From assembly GCF_900699015.1 (NCBI RefSeq), contig NZ_LR217737.1:1-64000 (forward strand): a stretch of DNA of 64,000 nucleotides, given 5' to 3'. Of this stretch, positions 10,127 to 20,549 are shown piece after piece. Source of the DNA: Erwinia_E haradaeae_E (GTDB lineage: Bacteria > Pseudomonadota > Gammaproteobacteria > Enterobacterales > Enterobacteriaceae). Both the position numbers and the translations under genes were made by a program. Each line of letters begins with the position of its first letter. Position 1 is the stretch's first letter. Below the pieces are notes generated by a model. The model ran no database searches, had not been told where the DNA came from, and saw only the letters and a program-made list of their open reading frames with translations.

Positions 10127-10803
10127 AATCTTCTCATTTATACTATATAGTTTGTCTTATAATCTTTGTTTTTATATAGATAGGTCTTATTAAAGTTATT
10201 CAATAGTGTGTATTTTATAAGTTTAATCTTACAAAATAATCTTACTATTAATAAGAGTTCACATCTGTATAGTATTAGGTATAACATGCAAAGTGAATAG
10301 TAATACAGTGAATATAGTTTTTTGAAGAAAAATAAATTATTACAATTATCGATCATCAATGTATTGACTTACTATAGTTATGATTAGATTACTAGAAAAA
10401 GATAATAGATAACTTCTGACTCTATTATTGCATTGTATTCACTGATATAAAGTCAGTGTAATGTTTTATTTTTTTATATACTTTTAACGACTTTCAGGGG
10501 ATGCATGAATCCTATCTTTACTATAGTTGTTATTATGACAAGAGATAGATAATTGAATCTATTTTAAGTAGATAGTGTTATCGATTGACTAGCGTCACAT
10601 GTATATAATAGTTTTTTGGTAAACTGTTAGTAAATATTATTTATAAATCAATTTTTTACTTTAAAATATTAAATAATAGAATGTTGTTATGTAGTTTGAT
10701 AGATATAAATCATTTTATGATAAGATTAATTTAAATAAATATGAGAGTAAGTTGCCCTGATAGAATCTTAATAGATTTTTATATGAATTTATTTTATAGA
10801 TTT

Positions 10804-11628
10804 TCATGAGTATGCAGAAGATAGTGAATGTTGTTTAAACATTTTTTTATCTTCCCATCGAAGCATACTGAGGTGTCTACCCCAGCAGCAGCCAGTATCT
10901 AAACCAATTATACCCGTTGGTATACTTACTCCATTAAGTGTGGCCCAGTGACCAAACACTATAGTATAATCAGGTTTAATAGCGAAAGGCATTCTAAACC
11001 ATGGTATTAAGGTCGAACAGGAGTGGTCTGGTAATTGTTTACTAGTTAGTTCTAATTGGCCTGTAGGATGACAGTATCGCATACGGGTTAATGCGTTAGC
11101 ACTGAAACATAACCGTTTAATACCAGTAAGCATAGGTGACCAGTAATTGGATAGGTTATTATTTAGAGCATTAAGGAGGGGGCGGTAGTTTTCACCTTGA
11201 AGCGCTTTCTTGATTTCTTGAGCACATAACTCAGAAGTTTGAATGTCCCATTGTGGTGTAATCCCTGCATGTGACATGATAATTTTTCGTTCTTCATCAA
11301 TTTGCAAAAGAGGTTGAAAGCGAAGCCAATCTATAATCTCTTCGATATCGTAGGCTTCCAGTAGATAATCAAGACGATCTGTAGTTTTAGGTTCTTTGAG
11401 TCCTTCGTATACTGCTAAAAGATATAGATCATGATTTCCAAGAACTATTTTAACAGAGTTATCTAAGCTTCGTATAAAGCGTAAAACCTCAAGAGAATGA
11501 GAACCTCTTGCAACCAAATCACCAGTGAACCAAATTTTGTCTATTTTAGGATTGAATTTTACTTGAGAAAGAAGTAATTTAAGTTCATGATAACAACCAT
11601 GAACATCACCAATTAAATAAGTACTCAT
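10804..11628 (-). CDS. apaH: Diadenosine tetraphosphatase (symmetrical)
   Basis: Hydrolyses Ap4A to two ADP and can remove Np4 caps from RNA. 274 aa (E. coli 280). Metallophosphatase motifs are complete: GDVHG at the N-terminus, GDLVARG, GNHD, SHAGI and the late FGHWATLNG. In E. coli apaH ends the surA-pdxA-rsmA-apaG-apaH cluster. Here it is alone, with 1 kb of empty sequence upstream, so its former operon partners have been lost or moved. Confidence 0.96.
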   Translation of the reverse strand: MSTYLIGDVHGCYHELKLLLSQVKFNPKIDKIWFTGDLVARGSHSLEVLRFIRSLDNSVKIVLGNHDLYLLAVYEGLKEPKTTDRLDYLLEAYDIEEIIDWLRFQPLLQIDEERKIIMSHAGITPQWDIQTSELCAQEIKKALQGENYRPLLNALNNNLSNYWSPMLTGIKRLCFSANALTRMRYCHPTGQLELTSKQLPDHSCSTLIPWFRMPFAIKPDYTIVFGHWATLNGVSIPTGIIGLDTGCCWGRHLSMLRWEDKKMFKQHSLSSAYS

Positions 11629-12677
11629 ATAAGATACCGTAGTAGTAATAAGGCTATATTCATATCTATCTATTTATTGGAGCTATGGACTATATTAATC
11701 TATTAGTATTTATTATATCACTTATCTTACAAATAAGATTAGTCGTTTTTTAAATGAACTCTTTTTTGAATCCATACCATTGATTATTTTTAAGATAATC
11801 ATATCGTTTTAAGAAAAATAATCTATTACTATAGGAACTAAGATAAATAAATATATATGATATGTATAGTATACAATATAACTTGTTACTTCTATTCTCT
11901 CTAAGAAAAATTATTCATAGATTATTCTTTTATAATAAGTCTAATTCAGTTTTATGATTAAAGGGAATGAAATGTAATTAGATAGATAAATAAAAGTATT
12001 GTTTTATTTTTTTAAATATTCATATAATTATATTATTCATGTTAAGTAAGTCAATTTTATTAATAAAATATGTTCTGATTACTAGAGTTAGGATAGATTT
12101 TAATACAAAATATTTTTGTATATTTATAATTTTTTGTTTATTATTTTCTTATAAAGATTTTAATCTTATCTTCTCGTAAAGTAGACTGAGAATATGTTGC
12201 AATATATCTGACTTATATTATGATCTAATGATCAATATATTATGTACTGAAGACACAGTAAATATAATATACAGATTCTATTTTTTAGAAAAAAATTTTA
12301 GATCATTTATTTTTATTACCGTTTATTATTTATAATATACTATAATACTTCATAAGATATAGTGGTAACCTTAAAATCATAAGAGAATTGCTTCTGAATA
12401 ATGAATATATGATGAATCATGCATTTTTTATATCTTGTATGTTAGATTTTCATATGTTTTTTGAAAAATAATCTTTTCTATTTTATTAATAAATTATTTA
12501 GATTCATTGTAGAATAATATAAGATTCTTAACAATTTAATTGTTGAAAAGTCTATTATTCTTTATTTCTTATATAAGAACTACCAGATTGTACGTAATAT
12601 ATATAGATGATGTAATTTAAGAATTAATATAAACACTATTCTTCATTTCTAGTTATTTACATAAGTTTCTTTTATGT
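11629..12677. other. AT-rich spacer, nothing recognised
   Basis: About 1 kb between apaH and rplS, both on the minus strand. No ORF with family resemblance and no RNA gene. A short palindrome AACAATT-T-AATTGTT lies at 12530-12544, downstream of rplS on the minus strand, without a convincing U-tract. Confidence 0.6.
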
Positions 12678-13025
12678 TTAGTTCAGACGCTCTTTAATTC
12701 GAGCAGATTTACCAGTGCGTGTGCGTAAGTAGTATAATTTTGCTTTACGTACAGCTCCATGACGTTTAATAGTAATACTATTAAGAATAGGTGAATGGGT
12801 TTGGAATACACGTTCTATGCCTTCACCATTAGATATTTTTCGTATTGTGAATGATGAATTAAGTCCACGATTTCTAATTGCAATGACTATGCCTTCAAAT
12901 GCTTGTAGCCGTTTCTTGGAGCCTTCAAAAACCCAAACCATAACTTCTACAGAATCACCTGGGCGAAATATTGGTATATGCTTCTGTATTTGTTCTTTTT
13001 CAATTTGTTTAATAACATCTTTCAT
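12678..13025 (-). CDS. rplS: 50S ribosomal protein bL19
   Basis: Ribosomal protein at the 30S-50S interface. 115 aa, as in E. coli. Typical segments: the N-terminal MKDVIKQIEKEQ helix, the RPGDSVEV strand, FEGIVIAIRNRGLNSSFT and the basic C-terminus. Last gene of the rpsP-rimM-trmD-rplS operon, 59 bp after trmD. No clear terminator is visible downstream. Confidence 0.97.
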   Translation of the reverse strand: MKDVIKQIEKEQIQKHIPIFRPGDSVEVMVWVFEGSKKRLQAFEGIVIAIRNRGLNSSFTIRKISNGEGIERVFQTHSPILNSITIKRHGAVRKAKLYYLRTRTGKSARIKERLN

Positions 13026-13084
13026 TGTAAAATGCCTTATTTCAAGTATATGGATAGTTGTAGAATAACAGATGGACGTATATT

Positions 13085-13876
13085 TTATTTTTTGTTATCT
13101 GCGATGTGTTCATTTTTAAACTCAGAGAGCAAGATTTTTTGTTCTGTAGTTAGCGGTCTATTCTCTAAAAGATCAGGTCTTTTCAGCCATGTAGCTCCTA
13201 TGGATTGCTTAAGGCGCCATCGCCTAATATTGGTATGATGGCCGGATAATAATATAGATGGTACTCTAATTCCTTCTAGAATCTCTGGACGAGTATAGTG
13301 TGGGTAATCTAATAAGCCATTTGAAAAAGAATCTTGTTCGGCTGATTCTTTTTTTCCTAGGATTCCAGGTAAGCATCGAGATATAGAATCAATAATTACC
13401 ATAGCAGGTAATTCACCCCCAGTTAGTACGTAATCTCCAATAGACCACTCTTCATCTATCTCTGTGTTAAGAAGACGCTCATCAATCCCTTCATATCGAC
13501 CACAGACTAAAATTAATTTCTTATTTGTTGCAAGCTCATGGACTCCTTTTTGATTTAACTTTCGACCTTGAGGAGATAGATATATCACTTTCCCGTCTTC
13601 TCCGCTTGCTTTTTTAGCTGCATAAATAGCATCCCGTAATGGTTGTGTCATCATCAGCATTCCCGGTCCGCCACCATATGTACGTTTATCTACGGTATGG
13701 CGTCTATCACTGGTAAAATCACGTGGATTCCAGGTATGAATAGATAGCAGACCAGTTTTAAATGCTCGGCGAGTAACTCCATAATTAGTAATAAGTTGGA
13801 ACATTTGAGGGAACAAACTGATAATACCAATCCATATTCTTATGTCTTTATGACAAGACTTATCTACAGAATTCAT
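13085..13876 (-). CDS. trmD: tRNA (guanine-N1-)-methyltransferase TrmD
   Basis: Methylates G37 of tRNAs reading CNN and CGG codons, preventing +1 frameshifting. 263 aa (E. coli 255). The SPOUT trefoil knot is visible in LVCGRYEGIDERL and IGDYVLTGGELP, followed by the GLLDYPHYTRP segment. The ATG at 13876 is chosen: it overlaps the rimM stop as TAATG, and GGGAG sits 11 bases upstream. An in-frame ATG at 13894 contains that ribosome binding site and would lengthen the N-terminus further. Even so the protein has about 15 residues before the IWIGIISLFP start seen in E. coli. Confidence 0.95.
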   Translation of the reverse strand: MNSVDKSCHKDIRIWIGIISLFPQMFQLITNYGVTRRAFKTGLLSIHTWNPRDFTSDRRHTVDKRTYGGGPGMLMMTQPLRDAIYAAKKASGEDGKVIYLSPQGRKLNQKGVHELATNKKLILVCGRYEGIDERLLNTEIDEEWSIGDYVLTGGELPAMVIIDSISRCLPGILGKKESAEQDSFSNGLLDYPHYTRPEILEGIRVPSILLSGHHTNIRRWRLKQSIGATWLKRPDLLENRPLTTEQKILLSEFKNEHIADNKK

Positions 13877-14427
13877 TAGAATTCTATCTCCCAATCTACA
13901 TGAATAGTTCGGGCAGGAAGATTGATGTTTTTAATTACTTTCTGATATAAAAAGGGAATTAGTTGCTCTTTTGACTTTTGCTCTGTTTTCTGGTCGGTTT
14001 TAATAATTAAAACGTCATTTGATCCTGTTTCTATTATACTGCTAACTTCGCCGAGTATGTTATTTTTTAGGTTCATTACTTGGCAACCTATAATGTCTTT
14101 CCAATAATACTCTCCTTCTTTTAATTTCGGTAGTTTTGTAGAGTCCATTATGATTTCACAACAAGTGAGTTGGGCGACTGCAGCATCACGATTATCAATG
14201 CCTTGTGCTTTAATAATAATATCATGATTGTGATATTTCCATTTTTCTAGAGTTAGAATATTCCAACGATTTGTTTTTTTAATGAACCATGGTTGATACT
14301 GAAATATACTAATTGGATTTTCGGTAGAGGGAAATACCTTAACCCAGCCATAGACGCCATAGGTAGAACCTGTTATCGCAATAATTAATGGATTAGACGG
14401 GGTTTCTGTAGTTATTTTTTTTTTCAT
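13876..14427 (-). CDS. rimM: Ribosome maturation factor RimM
   Basis: Assists assembly of the 30S head around uS19. 183 aa (E. coli 182). N-terminal beta-barrel RimM domain with GSTYGVYGWVKVFPSTE, the YQPWF motif and the linker EGEYYWKDIIGCQV, then the PRC-barrel with ETGSNDVLIIK and LIPFL. It lies 12 bp after rpsP, and its stop overlaps the trmD start, suggesting translational coupling. Confidence 0.96.
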   Translation of the reverse strand: MKKKITTETPSNPLIIAITGSTYGVYGWVKVFPSTENPISIFQYQPWFIKKTNRWNILTLEKWKYHNHDIIIKAQGIDNRDAAVAQLTCCEIIMDSTKLPKLKEGEYYWKDIIGCQVMNLKNNILGEVSSIIETGSNDVLIIKTDQKTEQKSKEQLIPFLYQKVIKNINLPARTIHVDWEIEF

Positions 14428-14439
14428 TTCGGGAATAGG

Positions 14440-14694
14440 TTAATCTGATAATATTTTTTTAATTTTTTTGATCAGCATTTGAACACGATCAGATACAGAT
14501 GCCCCCTGTTTTATCCAATAGTTGATCCGTTCTATATTTAAATGAAGTGGCTTAGCATGACCAGAGGCGATGGGGTTAAAGAAACCAACTCTTTCAATAA
14601 AGCGACCATTACGAGGATAACGGCTATTTGTGACAACTACTTGATAAAACGGACGTTTTTTTGCACCATGACGTGCTAATCGAATTGTTACCAT
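14440..14694 (-). CDS. rpsP: 30S ribosomal protein bS16
   Basis: Early 30S assembly protein. 84 aa (E. coli 82), beginning MVTIRLARHGAKKRPFYQVV. ATG 14694 is preferred because AGAGGG lies about six bases before it; an in-frame ATG at 14730 would add 12 unconserved residues that include this ribosome binding site. First gene of the rpsP-rimM-trmD-rplS operon. ffh, a common upstream neighbour, is absent. Confidence 0.97.
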   Translation of the reverse strand: MVTIRLARHGAKKRPFYQVVVTNSRYPRNGRFIERVGFFNPIASGHAKPLHLNIERINYWIKQGASVSDRVQMLIKKIKKILSD

Positions 14695-14725
14695 AACACC
14701 CTCTGTAGTAAAATGAATTAAGTGT

Positions 14726-14776
14726 TTCATTCTGAGAATGAAGATTTTATTATAATATAAAAGATCACTTTGTTGA
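14726..14776 (-). promoter_or_regulatory. Candidate rpsP operon promoter with 5' palindrome
   Basis: On the minus strand there is a perfect -10 TATAAT (14749-14754), and TCAACA (14771-14776, 4 of 6 to TTGACA) at 16-bp spacing. Where transcription would begin lies a perfect palindrome TTCATTCT-G-AGAATGAA (14726-14742 as read on +), about 30 nt before the rpsP start. It may be an operator or a hairpin at the mRNA 5' end. Assigned by eye only. Confidence 0.45.
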
Positions 14777-14932
14777 TTGTTTTAGTGTAAAAAAACTATA
14801 ATTAATCTAAAATAGTTCTTTGTCCTTCAATAGGAACTTACTATGACATATATCTTCATTATATAAAGACCTTATTTTTCAATATTTTATATATTCTATA
14901 TACTATAATATCAACATATTATTATAGGTTAT

Positions 14933-17900
14933 TTAACCAAGCTGTTTACGAGCATTACGAAATATTCGCATCCAGGGACCATCTTTCCCCCATGCATCAG
15001 GATGCCATGAGTAATTAATTGTACGGCATATTCTTTCTGGGTGCGGCATCATAATTGTAATACGACCACTGTCATTAGTAATGGCAGTAATCCCATTTGG
15101 GGAGCCATTTGGGTTAGCAGGATACTTCTGAGTGGGATAGCCAAAATTGTTAACGAATCTTAGAGCTATTAAATTTTTATTTTCTAATTGTATTAGATTT
15201 GTTTTATTCTGTATTAACGCATAACCTTCGCCATGCGCGACGGTTATTGGTATTCTTGAACCTGCCATACCATCAAACAATAGGGATCTGCTTTTTAATA
15301 CTTCTACTAAACTTAATCTCCCTTCAAAACATTCTGATTGATTACGTACGAAATAAGGCCATTCTTCACTTCCAGGTATAAGTTCACGTAGATTTGAAAG
15401 CATTTGGCAGCCATTGCAAACACCGAGAACTAGAACTTCTGGTCGATGAAAAAAGGATTCAAATAGATCACGCATGTGGTTATTTAATAAAATAGATTTT
15501 GCCCAACCTGATCCAGCACCTAATACATCTCCATAAGAAAAACCCCCGCAAGCAACTAATATCTGTATATCGTCTAATGTAGACCTTTTTTCTGCTAGAT
15601 CGGTCATATGTAAATCAATTGCTTCAAATCCGGCATAATGGAACGCAGCAGCCATTTCGACATGTGAGTTGATACCTTGTTCACGTAAGATTGCTACCTT
15701 GGGTCTTATGCCGGTAGCTATTAATATTGATGCAATATCTTCTTGAGGGTTAAAAGTTAAAGATACATTTAGACCGGGATCGTAGTTATCTAATTTAGTT
15801 TGATGTTCTTGATCTGCGCAGTCTGGATTATCACGTAAGCGTTGCATCTTCCAGGTTGTTTCTGCCCACCATGCACGCAAAGTAGTACGACGTTCTCTAT
15901 ATATGATTGACTGACCACTAGAAATTATAAATTGATTCCCTCTTACTGCTTGACCTATGACATAACTACAATTATTTAGTTTATATTCTGATAAAATTTG
16001 TTGAACTTCATCTAAGTCACGTGTAGATATTTGAATGACAGCGCCGAGTTCTTCATTAAATAGTGTTGCAAAGATATCACTACTAAGGTTTTTAATGTCA
16101 ATTAAAACACCGCAGTGACCAGCAAAAGCCATTTCCGCTAATGTAACTAGCAAGCCGCCATCTGAGCGATCATGATATGCGAGCAGTTTTTTAAAAGTAA
16201 CTAGTGTTTGGATAGCTTTCCAAAAATTTACGAGCTGTTTGGTGTTACGTATATCAGCAGTTTGCTTACCTAGTTGACGATATACTTGTGTGAGGGCAGT
16301 GGCACCAAGAGCATTCACACCATTACCAAGGTCAATAAAAATGAGTTGATTGTCATTAGTTTGTAGCTGTGGTGTGACAGTGTTCCGTACATCTTCTACG
16401 TAAGCAAATGCAGTAATTATCGGCGATAATGGAGAGGTTACTTCTTGTTTTTCATTGTTGTGATACCACTCAGTTTTCATTGACATAGAATCCTTACCTA
16501 CTGGTATTGAAATACCAAGCGCAGGACATAATTCTTCACAAACAGTTTTTACTGCGGCATATAAGCCCGCATCTTCACCGGGGTGACCAGCTGCTACCAT
16601 CCAGTTAGCAGATAATTTCACACGCGTTAAGGAGCCAATCTGTGCTGTCACAATATTTGTGAGTGCTTCGCCGATAGCTAAGCGGCTAGATGCTTTAAAG
16701 TTTAGCAAAGACACTGGGGCCCGCTCGCCGATTGCCATTGCTTCACCATGATAACAGTTGTGATCTAGACTAGCGTTGGTTACCGCGCAATTTGCGATGG
16801 GTATTTGCCATGGACCAATCATCTGATCACGAGTGACTAAACCACCTACAGAGCGGTCGCCGATCGTAATTAAGAAAGTCTTCTCTGCAACTGCAGGTAA
16901 ATGAAGTACACGATATATAGCATCAGATAGAGAGATTTGATCACGTATCAAAGGTAACCCTATTGTTATTAAGCTGGTTACATTGCGTGTGCTTTTAGGT
17001 ATGTTTCCTAAAAGAACAGCAAGGGGTATATCAACAGGAGTAGTATTGAAATAACTGTCAATGAGTGATATTTTTTTTTCTGTAATTGCTTCTCCAATTA
17101 TTGCATAAGGAGCTCGTTCTCGTTGACATATAGTGTCAAATAGTTTTAAATTCTCAGGAGAAATTGCTATGACATAACGTTCCTGAGACTCGTTACACCA
17201 TATTTGTAATGGGCTCATTCCAGGCTCGTGATTTAGGATATTACGTAAATAAAAGCGACCACCACATAATCCGTGGTTTACCATTTCCGGCAAGGCGTTA
17301 GACAGGCCTCCAGCTCCAACATCATGAATAAATATAATTGGGTTATTCGACTGCAGTTGCCAGCAATGATTAATGACTTCTTGACATCGGCGTTCCATCT
17401 CTGGGTTTTCACGTTGTACAGATGAAAAATCATAATCTACATCAGATCGACTAGAAGCTGCGGAAGAGGCAGCGCCGCCACCTAGCCCAATATTCATGGC
17501 TGGACCACCTAAAATAATAAATTTATCTCCATGGTTAATTGAACCTTTCTTTATATGATTTTCGAGAATATGACCGAATCCACCTGCTAGCATAACAGGT
17601 TTATGATATCCACGTAATTCACGGCCATTATGGCTATCTACTATTTCTTCATAAGTACGAAAATAACCATTTAGAATAGGGCGTCCAAATTCGTTATTAA
17701 AGGATGCTGCTCCTAATGGAGCTTCTATCATGATTTCTAAGGCACTGCAGATATGATTCGGTTTACCAAAATCTTCTTCCCATGGTTGTTCGAATCCTGG
17801 AATACGAAGATTAGATACAGAAAAACCTGATAAACCAGCTTTAGGCTGAGCTCCTCTTCCAGTAGCTCCTTCATCGCGAATTTCGCCACCAGCCCCAGTA

Positions 17901-18826
17901 GCAGCTCCTGGCCATGGAGAGATGGCAGTGGGATGATTATGCGTTTCTACTTTCATTAGAATATGCGTATTATTTTTATGAAAATCATAATGACCTTGTA
18001 TATTAGCATGGAAACGATTTAAGACTGATCCCTCCATAACAGCTGCGTTATCTTCGTATGCTGAAAGAATATAATTTGGATTTGTTTCTACAGTATTCTG
18101 TATCATTTCAAAGAGTGATTTGGACTGTATTTCTCCATCAATATTCCAATGAGAGTTAAAGATTTTGTGACGACAGTGTTCAGAATTAGCTTGAGCAAAC
18201 ATATAAAGTTCAATATCTGTTGGATTCCGATGGAGTTTTGTAAATTCTGTCATTAAATACTTAATTTCTGTTTCGGATAATAGAAGAGACAAAGAGATAT
18301 TGGCTTCCTCTAATGCTTTTCGTCCTTCATCTAAGATATTAATGTATTGCATGGGAGCAGGTTTATGTTCAGTGAATAATTCTTTGATATGTTGAAAATC
18401 AGTAAAAATGCTTTCCATCATTCGGTCGTGTAATTGTGATACTAGATAGTTCCACTGTTTTTGATTTAATTTTTTGGATTTAATATAAAAGGCTTTACCG
18501 CGTTCTATTCGAATGACTTTAGTTAAAGCACAGTGTTTGGCGAGATCTGTAGTTTTAGAAGACCATGGAGAAATTGTCCCAATACGAGGAGCTATTAGTA
18601 ATAATTTACCATTTGGAATATTTTCTTTGAAAAGTGAAGTACTGTGTTGCAATAGTCGTTCTAAAAGTAATTTTTCCTTAATATTTAAGGACGTTTGAAT
18701 TTTAACAAAATAAATATACTCAGCATAAATATGTTGTATAGGAAGATTCGATTTTTGAAATAATACTAGTAATTTTTTCATTAGCATTGCGGATAAAACG
18801 GGTTGCCCACGTAAAATTTCCATCAT
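14933..18826 (-). CDS. purL: Phosphoribosylformylglycinamidine synthase (FGAM synthase)
   Basis: Fourth step of purine synthesis: FGAR + Gln + ATP to FGAM. Large single-chain form, 1297 aa (E. coli 1295). N-terminal PurS-like domain (start MMEILRGQPVLSA). The tandem AIRS-like synthase domains carry the THNHPTAISPWPGAATGAGG signature and VGKDSMSMKT. The C-terminal glutamine amidotransferase has nucleophile LGVCNGCQM and MMPHPERICR. Complete, with no frameshift. Together with purM and purN it indicates that the purine pathway is kept. It ends in an AT-rich 240-bp gap before rpsP; the 1.7 kb upstream is empty. Confidence 0.98.
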   Translation of the reverse strand: MMEILRGQPVLSAMLMKKLLVLFQKSNLPIQHIYAEYIYFVKIQTSLNIKEKLLLERLLQHSTSLFKENIPNGKLLLIAPRIGTISPWSSKTTDLAKHCALTKVIRIERGKAFYIKSKKLNQKQWNYLVSQLHDRMMESIFTDFQHIKELFTEHKPAPMQYINILDEGRKALEEANISLSLLLSETEIKYLMTEFTKLHRNPTDIELYMFAQANSEHCRHKIFNSHWNIDGEIQSKSLFEMIQNTVETNPNYILSAYEDNAAVMEGSVLNRFHANIQGHYDFHKNNTHILMKVETHNHPTAISPWPGAATGAGGEIRDEGATGRGAQPKAGLSGFSVSNLRIPGFEQPWEEDFGKPNHICSALEIMIEAPLGAASFNNEFGRPILNGYFRTYEEIVDSHNGRELRGYHKPVMLAGGFGHILENHIKKGSINHGDKFIILGGPAMNIGLGGGAASSAASSRSDVDYDFSSVQRENPEMERRCQEVINHCWQLQSNNPIIFIHDVGAGGLSNALPEMVNHGLCGGRFYLRNILNHEPGMSPLQIWCNESQERYVIAISPENLKLFDTICQRERAPYAIIGEAITEKKISLIDSYFNTTPVDIPLAVLLGNIPKSTRNVTSLITIGLPLIRDQISLSDAIYRVLHLPAVAEKTFLITIGDRSVGGLVTRDQMIGPWQIPIANCAVTNASLDHNCYHGEAMAIGERAPVSLLNFKASSRLAIGEALTNIVTAQIGSLTRVKLSANWMVAAGHPGEDAGLYAAVKTVCEELCPALGISIPVGKDSMSMKTEWYHNNEKQEVTSPLSPIITAFAYVEDVRNTVTPQLQTNDNQLIFIDLGNGVNALGATALTQVYRQLGKQTADIRNTKQLVNFWKAIQTLVTFKKLLAYHDRSDGGLLVTLAEMAFAGHCGVLIDIKNLSSDIFATLFNEELGAVIQISTRDLDEVQQILSEYKLNNCSYVIGQAVRGNQFIISSGQSIIYRERRTTLRAWWAETTWKMQRLRDNPDCADQEHQTKLDNYDPGLNVSLTFNPQEDIASILIATGIRPKVAILREQGINSHVEMAAAFHYAGFEAIDLHMTDLAEKRSTLDDIQILVACGGFSYGDVLGAGSGWAKSILLNNHMRDLFESFFHRPEVLVLGVCNGCQMLSNLRELIPGSEEWPYFVRNQSECFEGRLSLVEVLKSRSLLFDGMAGSRIPITVAHGEGYALIQNKTNLIQLENKNLIALRFVNNFGYPTQKYPANPNGSPNGITAITNDSGRITIMMPHPERICRTINYSWHPDAWGKDGPWMRIFRNARKQLG

Positions 18827-20423
18827 AAAAGGTCTCTTATCGTGAAAAAATGAAATACGAACTACTGTTTATCTCAATATAGATGATTTTATAATTTCTG
18901 AATTTTGTATAAAATTTTTTGTTCAGTATATATATTTATAATTATTGTTAAGAGTAAAGGTATATTTTACAACTAAATATTCTAGGTTAAATCTGATTTA
19001 GATCGTCTATTATAAATTATTATTGATATATGGATTGACGATTTTAGTGTGGATTATTATAGTATTTTCTTATTTATTTCTGTTATCATGATCATTGATT
19101 TTAGTTAGGTGATATTACTTATTCTAATTGAATTAGGTGAGAATCTTTTAGATAGAAAATAATAGAATAGTAGTATTTGCGTAAAAGATTGGGAGTTTAT
19201 TATATTTTGTGATTAATTGAATATAATTACCGTCTTCTTTTGAATAATGCTATACATCTTATATTTCAAGTTAATAAGTTTTCAATTAACTACAGTTCAG
19301 TTTATAGTATAGTTTATTTTTGATATTGATCTATCAATATTTATTTTTATATCTATTTAACACATATCATAATAAGTCAATGATATCATGTCTATGACTT
19401 GAGGTTGATTGTGTATAGTCTCTCTTGTTTATAATTAGGATTTTCTATGATATAAGAGCCAACACATATAGAAGAGATTAAAGTAATAATATTTTTTATG
19501 GTTGTTTGATAATGAATATTTACATTAAGTAGATAGTTGCTCAGAGATATTATAAATCAGATTCTATGTTTATATAGAAAGGCAATAACGTATTGTTAAA
19601 CATATTTATGATGTATTTGCTTACAATTATCTAAGACTAATATTTCTATTAGAGCTAGGAGACGATATAATCGTAATAGTCATATTGCATAAATATCAAT
19701 AAATATTGTATCCAGAAGATTATAAGGTTAGTAGTAAAATTTATTTTGATCTATATCATTATAGTATTATATGTAAAGATTTATAATATCAGATTTTATC
19801 AATAAAGTTTTAGCATGGTTTTAATTTTCATGTTAAATAAGATGCTAAAGTTATTTTATATTTTAGTGTTTTTATCTCTTTAAATCTAATATTTTTGTTA
19901 TATGGATTATTTTATTGTTTAACCAAGCGGTTAGAGAGGGTGTTCATTAGTTAGATATTATTACTTCGATAGAAGTATCTTTTATATCATAATTGATCTT
20001 ATTGTTGGTAGAAGTTAATTCAAGTATTTAGAGGTATTCTCATCTTGTATTATACTATAATAGTATTTATTTTTTATTATTATTAAGATATTTACATGTA
20101 AATAAATTAGAATTTATGCTAGATTTTCATAGAACAGCTATGCATTCAGCATTTTTATTCATTCAAGTGATAGTGTTGGATGATAATAGTTGTTATTATT
20201 TAAATAAAAATCCTGGCATATAAGTAAGGATTAAGATCAATAGTTATTAAAGTACTAACTTATTTTATGTGTTGTAATGTAGGTTTACATATAATATCTT
20301 ATAAAGATTGTATAAGTAAAAATCACAATTTTTTCTTGTATGAAGAGAAAAAGAAATAGTGTTTAAAAATTATTTAAATCCAGAAGAATAAATATTTTAT
20401 TGCCTAAATTATATAAAAAGAAC
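18827..20423. other. AT-rich spacer between purL and tadA
   Basis: About 1.6 kb of empty sequence. In E. coli mltF lies between purL and tadA, so this is probably its eroded site, but no MltF-like fragment could be read in any frame. No RNA gene was seen. The short GC-richer patch near 19920-19945 does not fold into a tRNA. Confidence 0.55.
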
Positions 20424-20473
20424 AAAATAGAAGATAATCTAATATGTTAAAATATTAGATTATCTTCTATTTT
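20424..20473 (-). terminator. Perfect 22-bp hairpin terminator after tadA
   Basis: 22-bp perfect inverted repeat (arms 20424-20445 and 20452-20473), loop GTTAAA. Both sides carry T/A runs, so it could end transcripts on either strand: TTTT after the stem on the minus strand, six T on the plus strand. It lies about 75 bp downstream of the tadA stop. It is the longest perfect stem noticed in the window. Confidence 0.75.
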
Positions 20474-20549
20474 TTGATCGCTCAATAAAGAATAATAACA
20501 AATACTATTTATTATTTATTGGTAAATAAATTTTAATATAAATAGACTT

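Larger units (their letters stand above)
9211..10803. other. AT-rich spacer with orphan hairpins
   Basis: Convergent gap between rho (+) and apaH (-), about 1.6 kb, with no credible gene. A 73-codon minus-strand ORF at 10138-10359 is low-complexity and has no recognisable family. A small hairpin CGTAAT/ATTACG lies at 9279-9297. Two more conspicuous hairpins are entered separately at 9785-9811 and 10093-10126. Confidence 0.6.

Noticed and set aside
10138..10359. 73-codon minus-strand ORF
   Set aside because: Composed mainly of Tyr, Leu, Asn, Lys and Ile, as expected from random AT-rich sequence; no ribosome binding site and no recognisable family.
17780..17805. tRNA T-arm-like string (GTTCGAATCC)
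   Set aside because: It lies inside the purL coding sequence on the opposite strand and no cloverleaf can be built around it.
19915..19950. Possible tRNA-like patch (AACCAAGCGGTTAGAGAGG)
   Set aside because: No acceptor stem or T arm at proper distance could be found on either strand.
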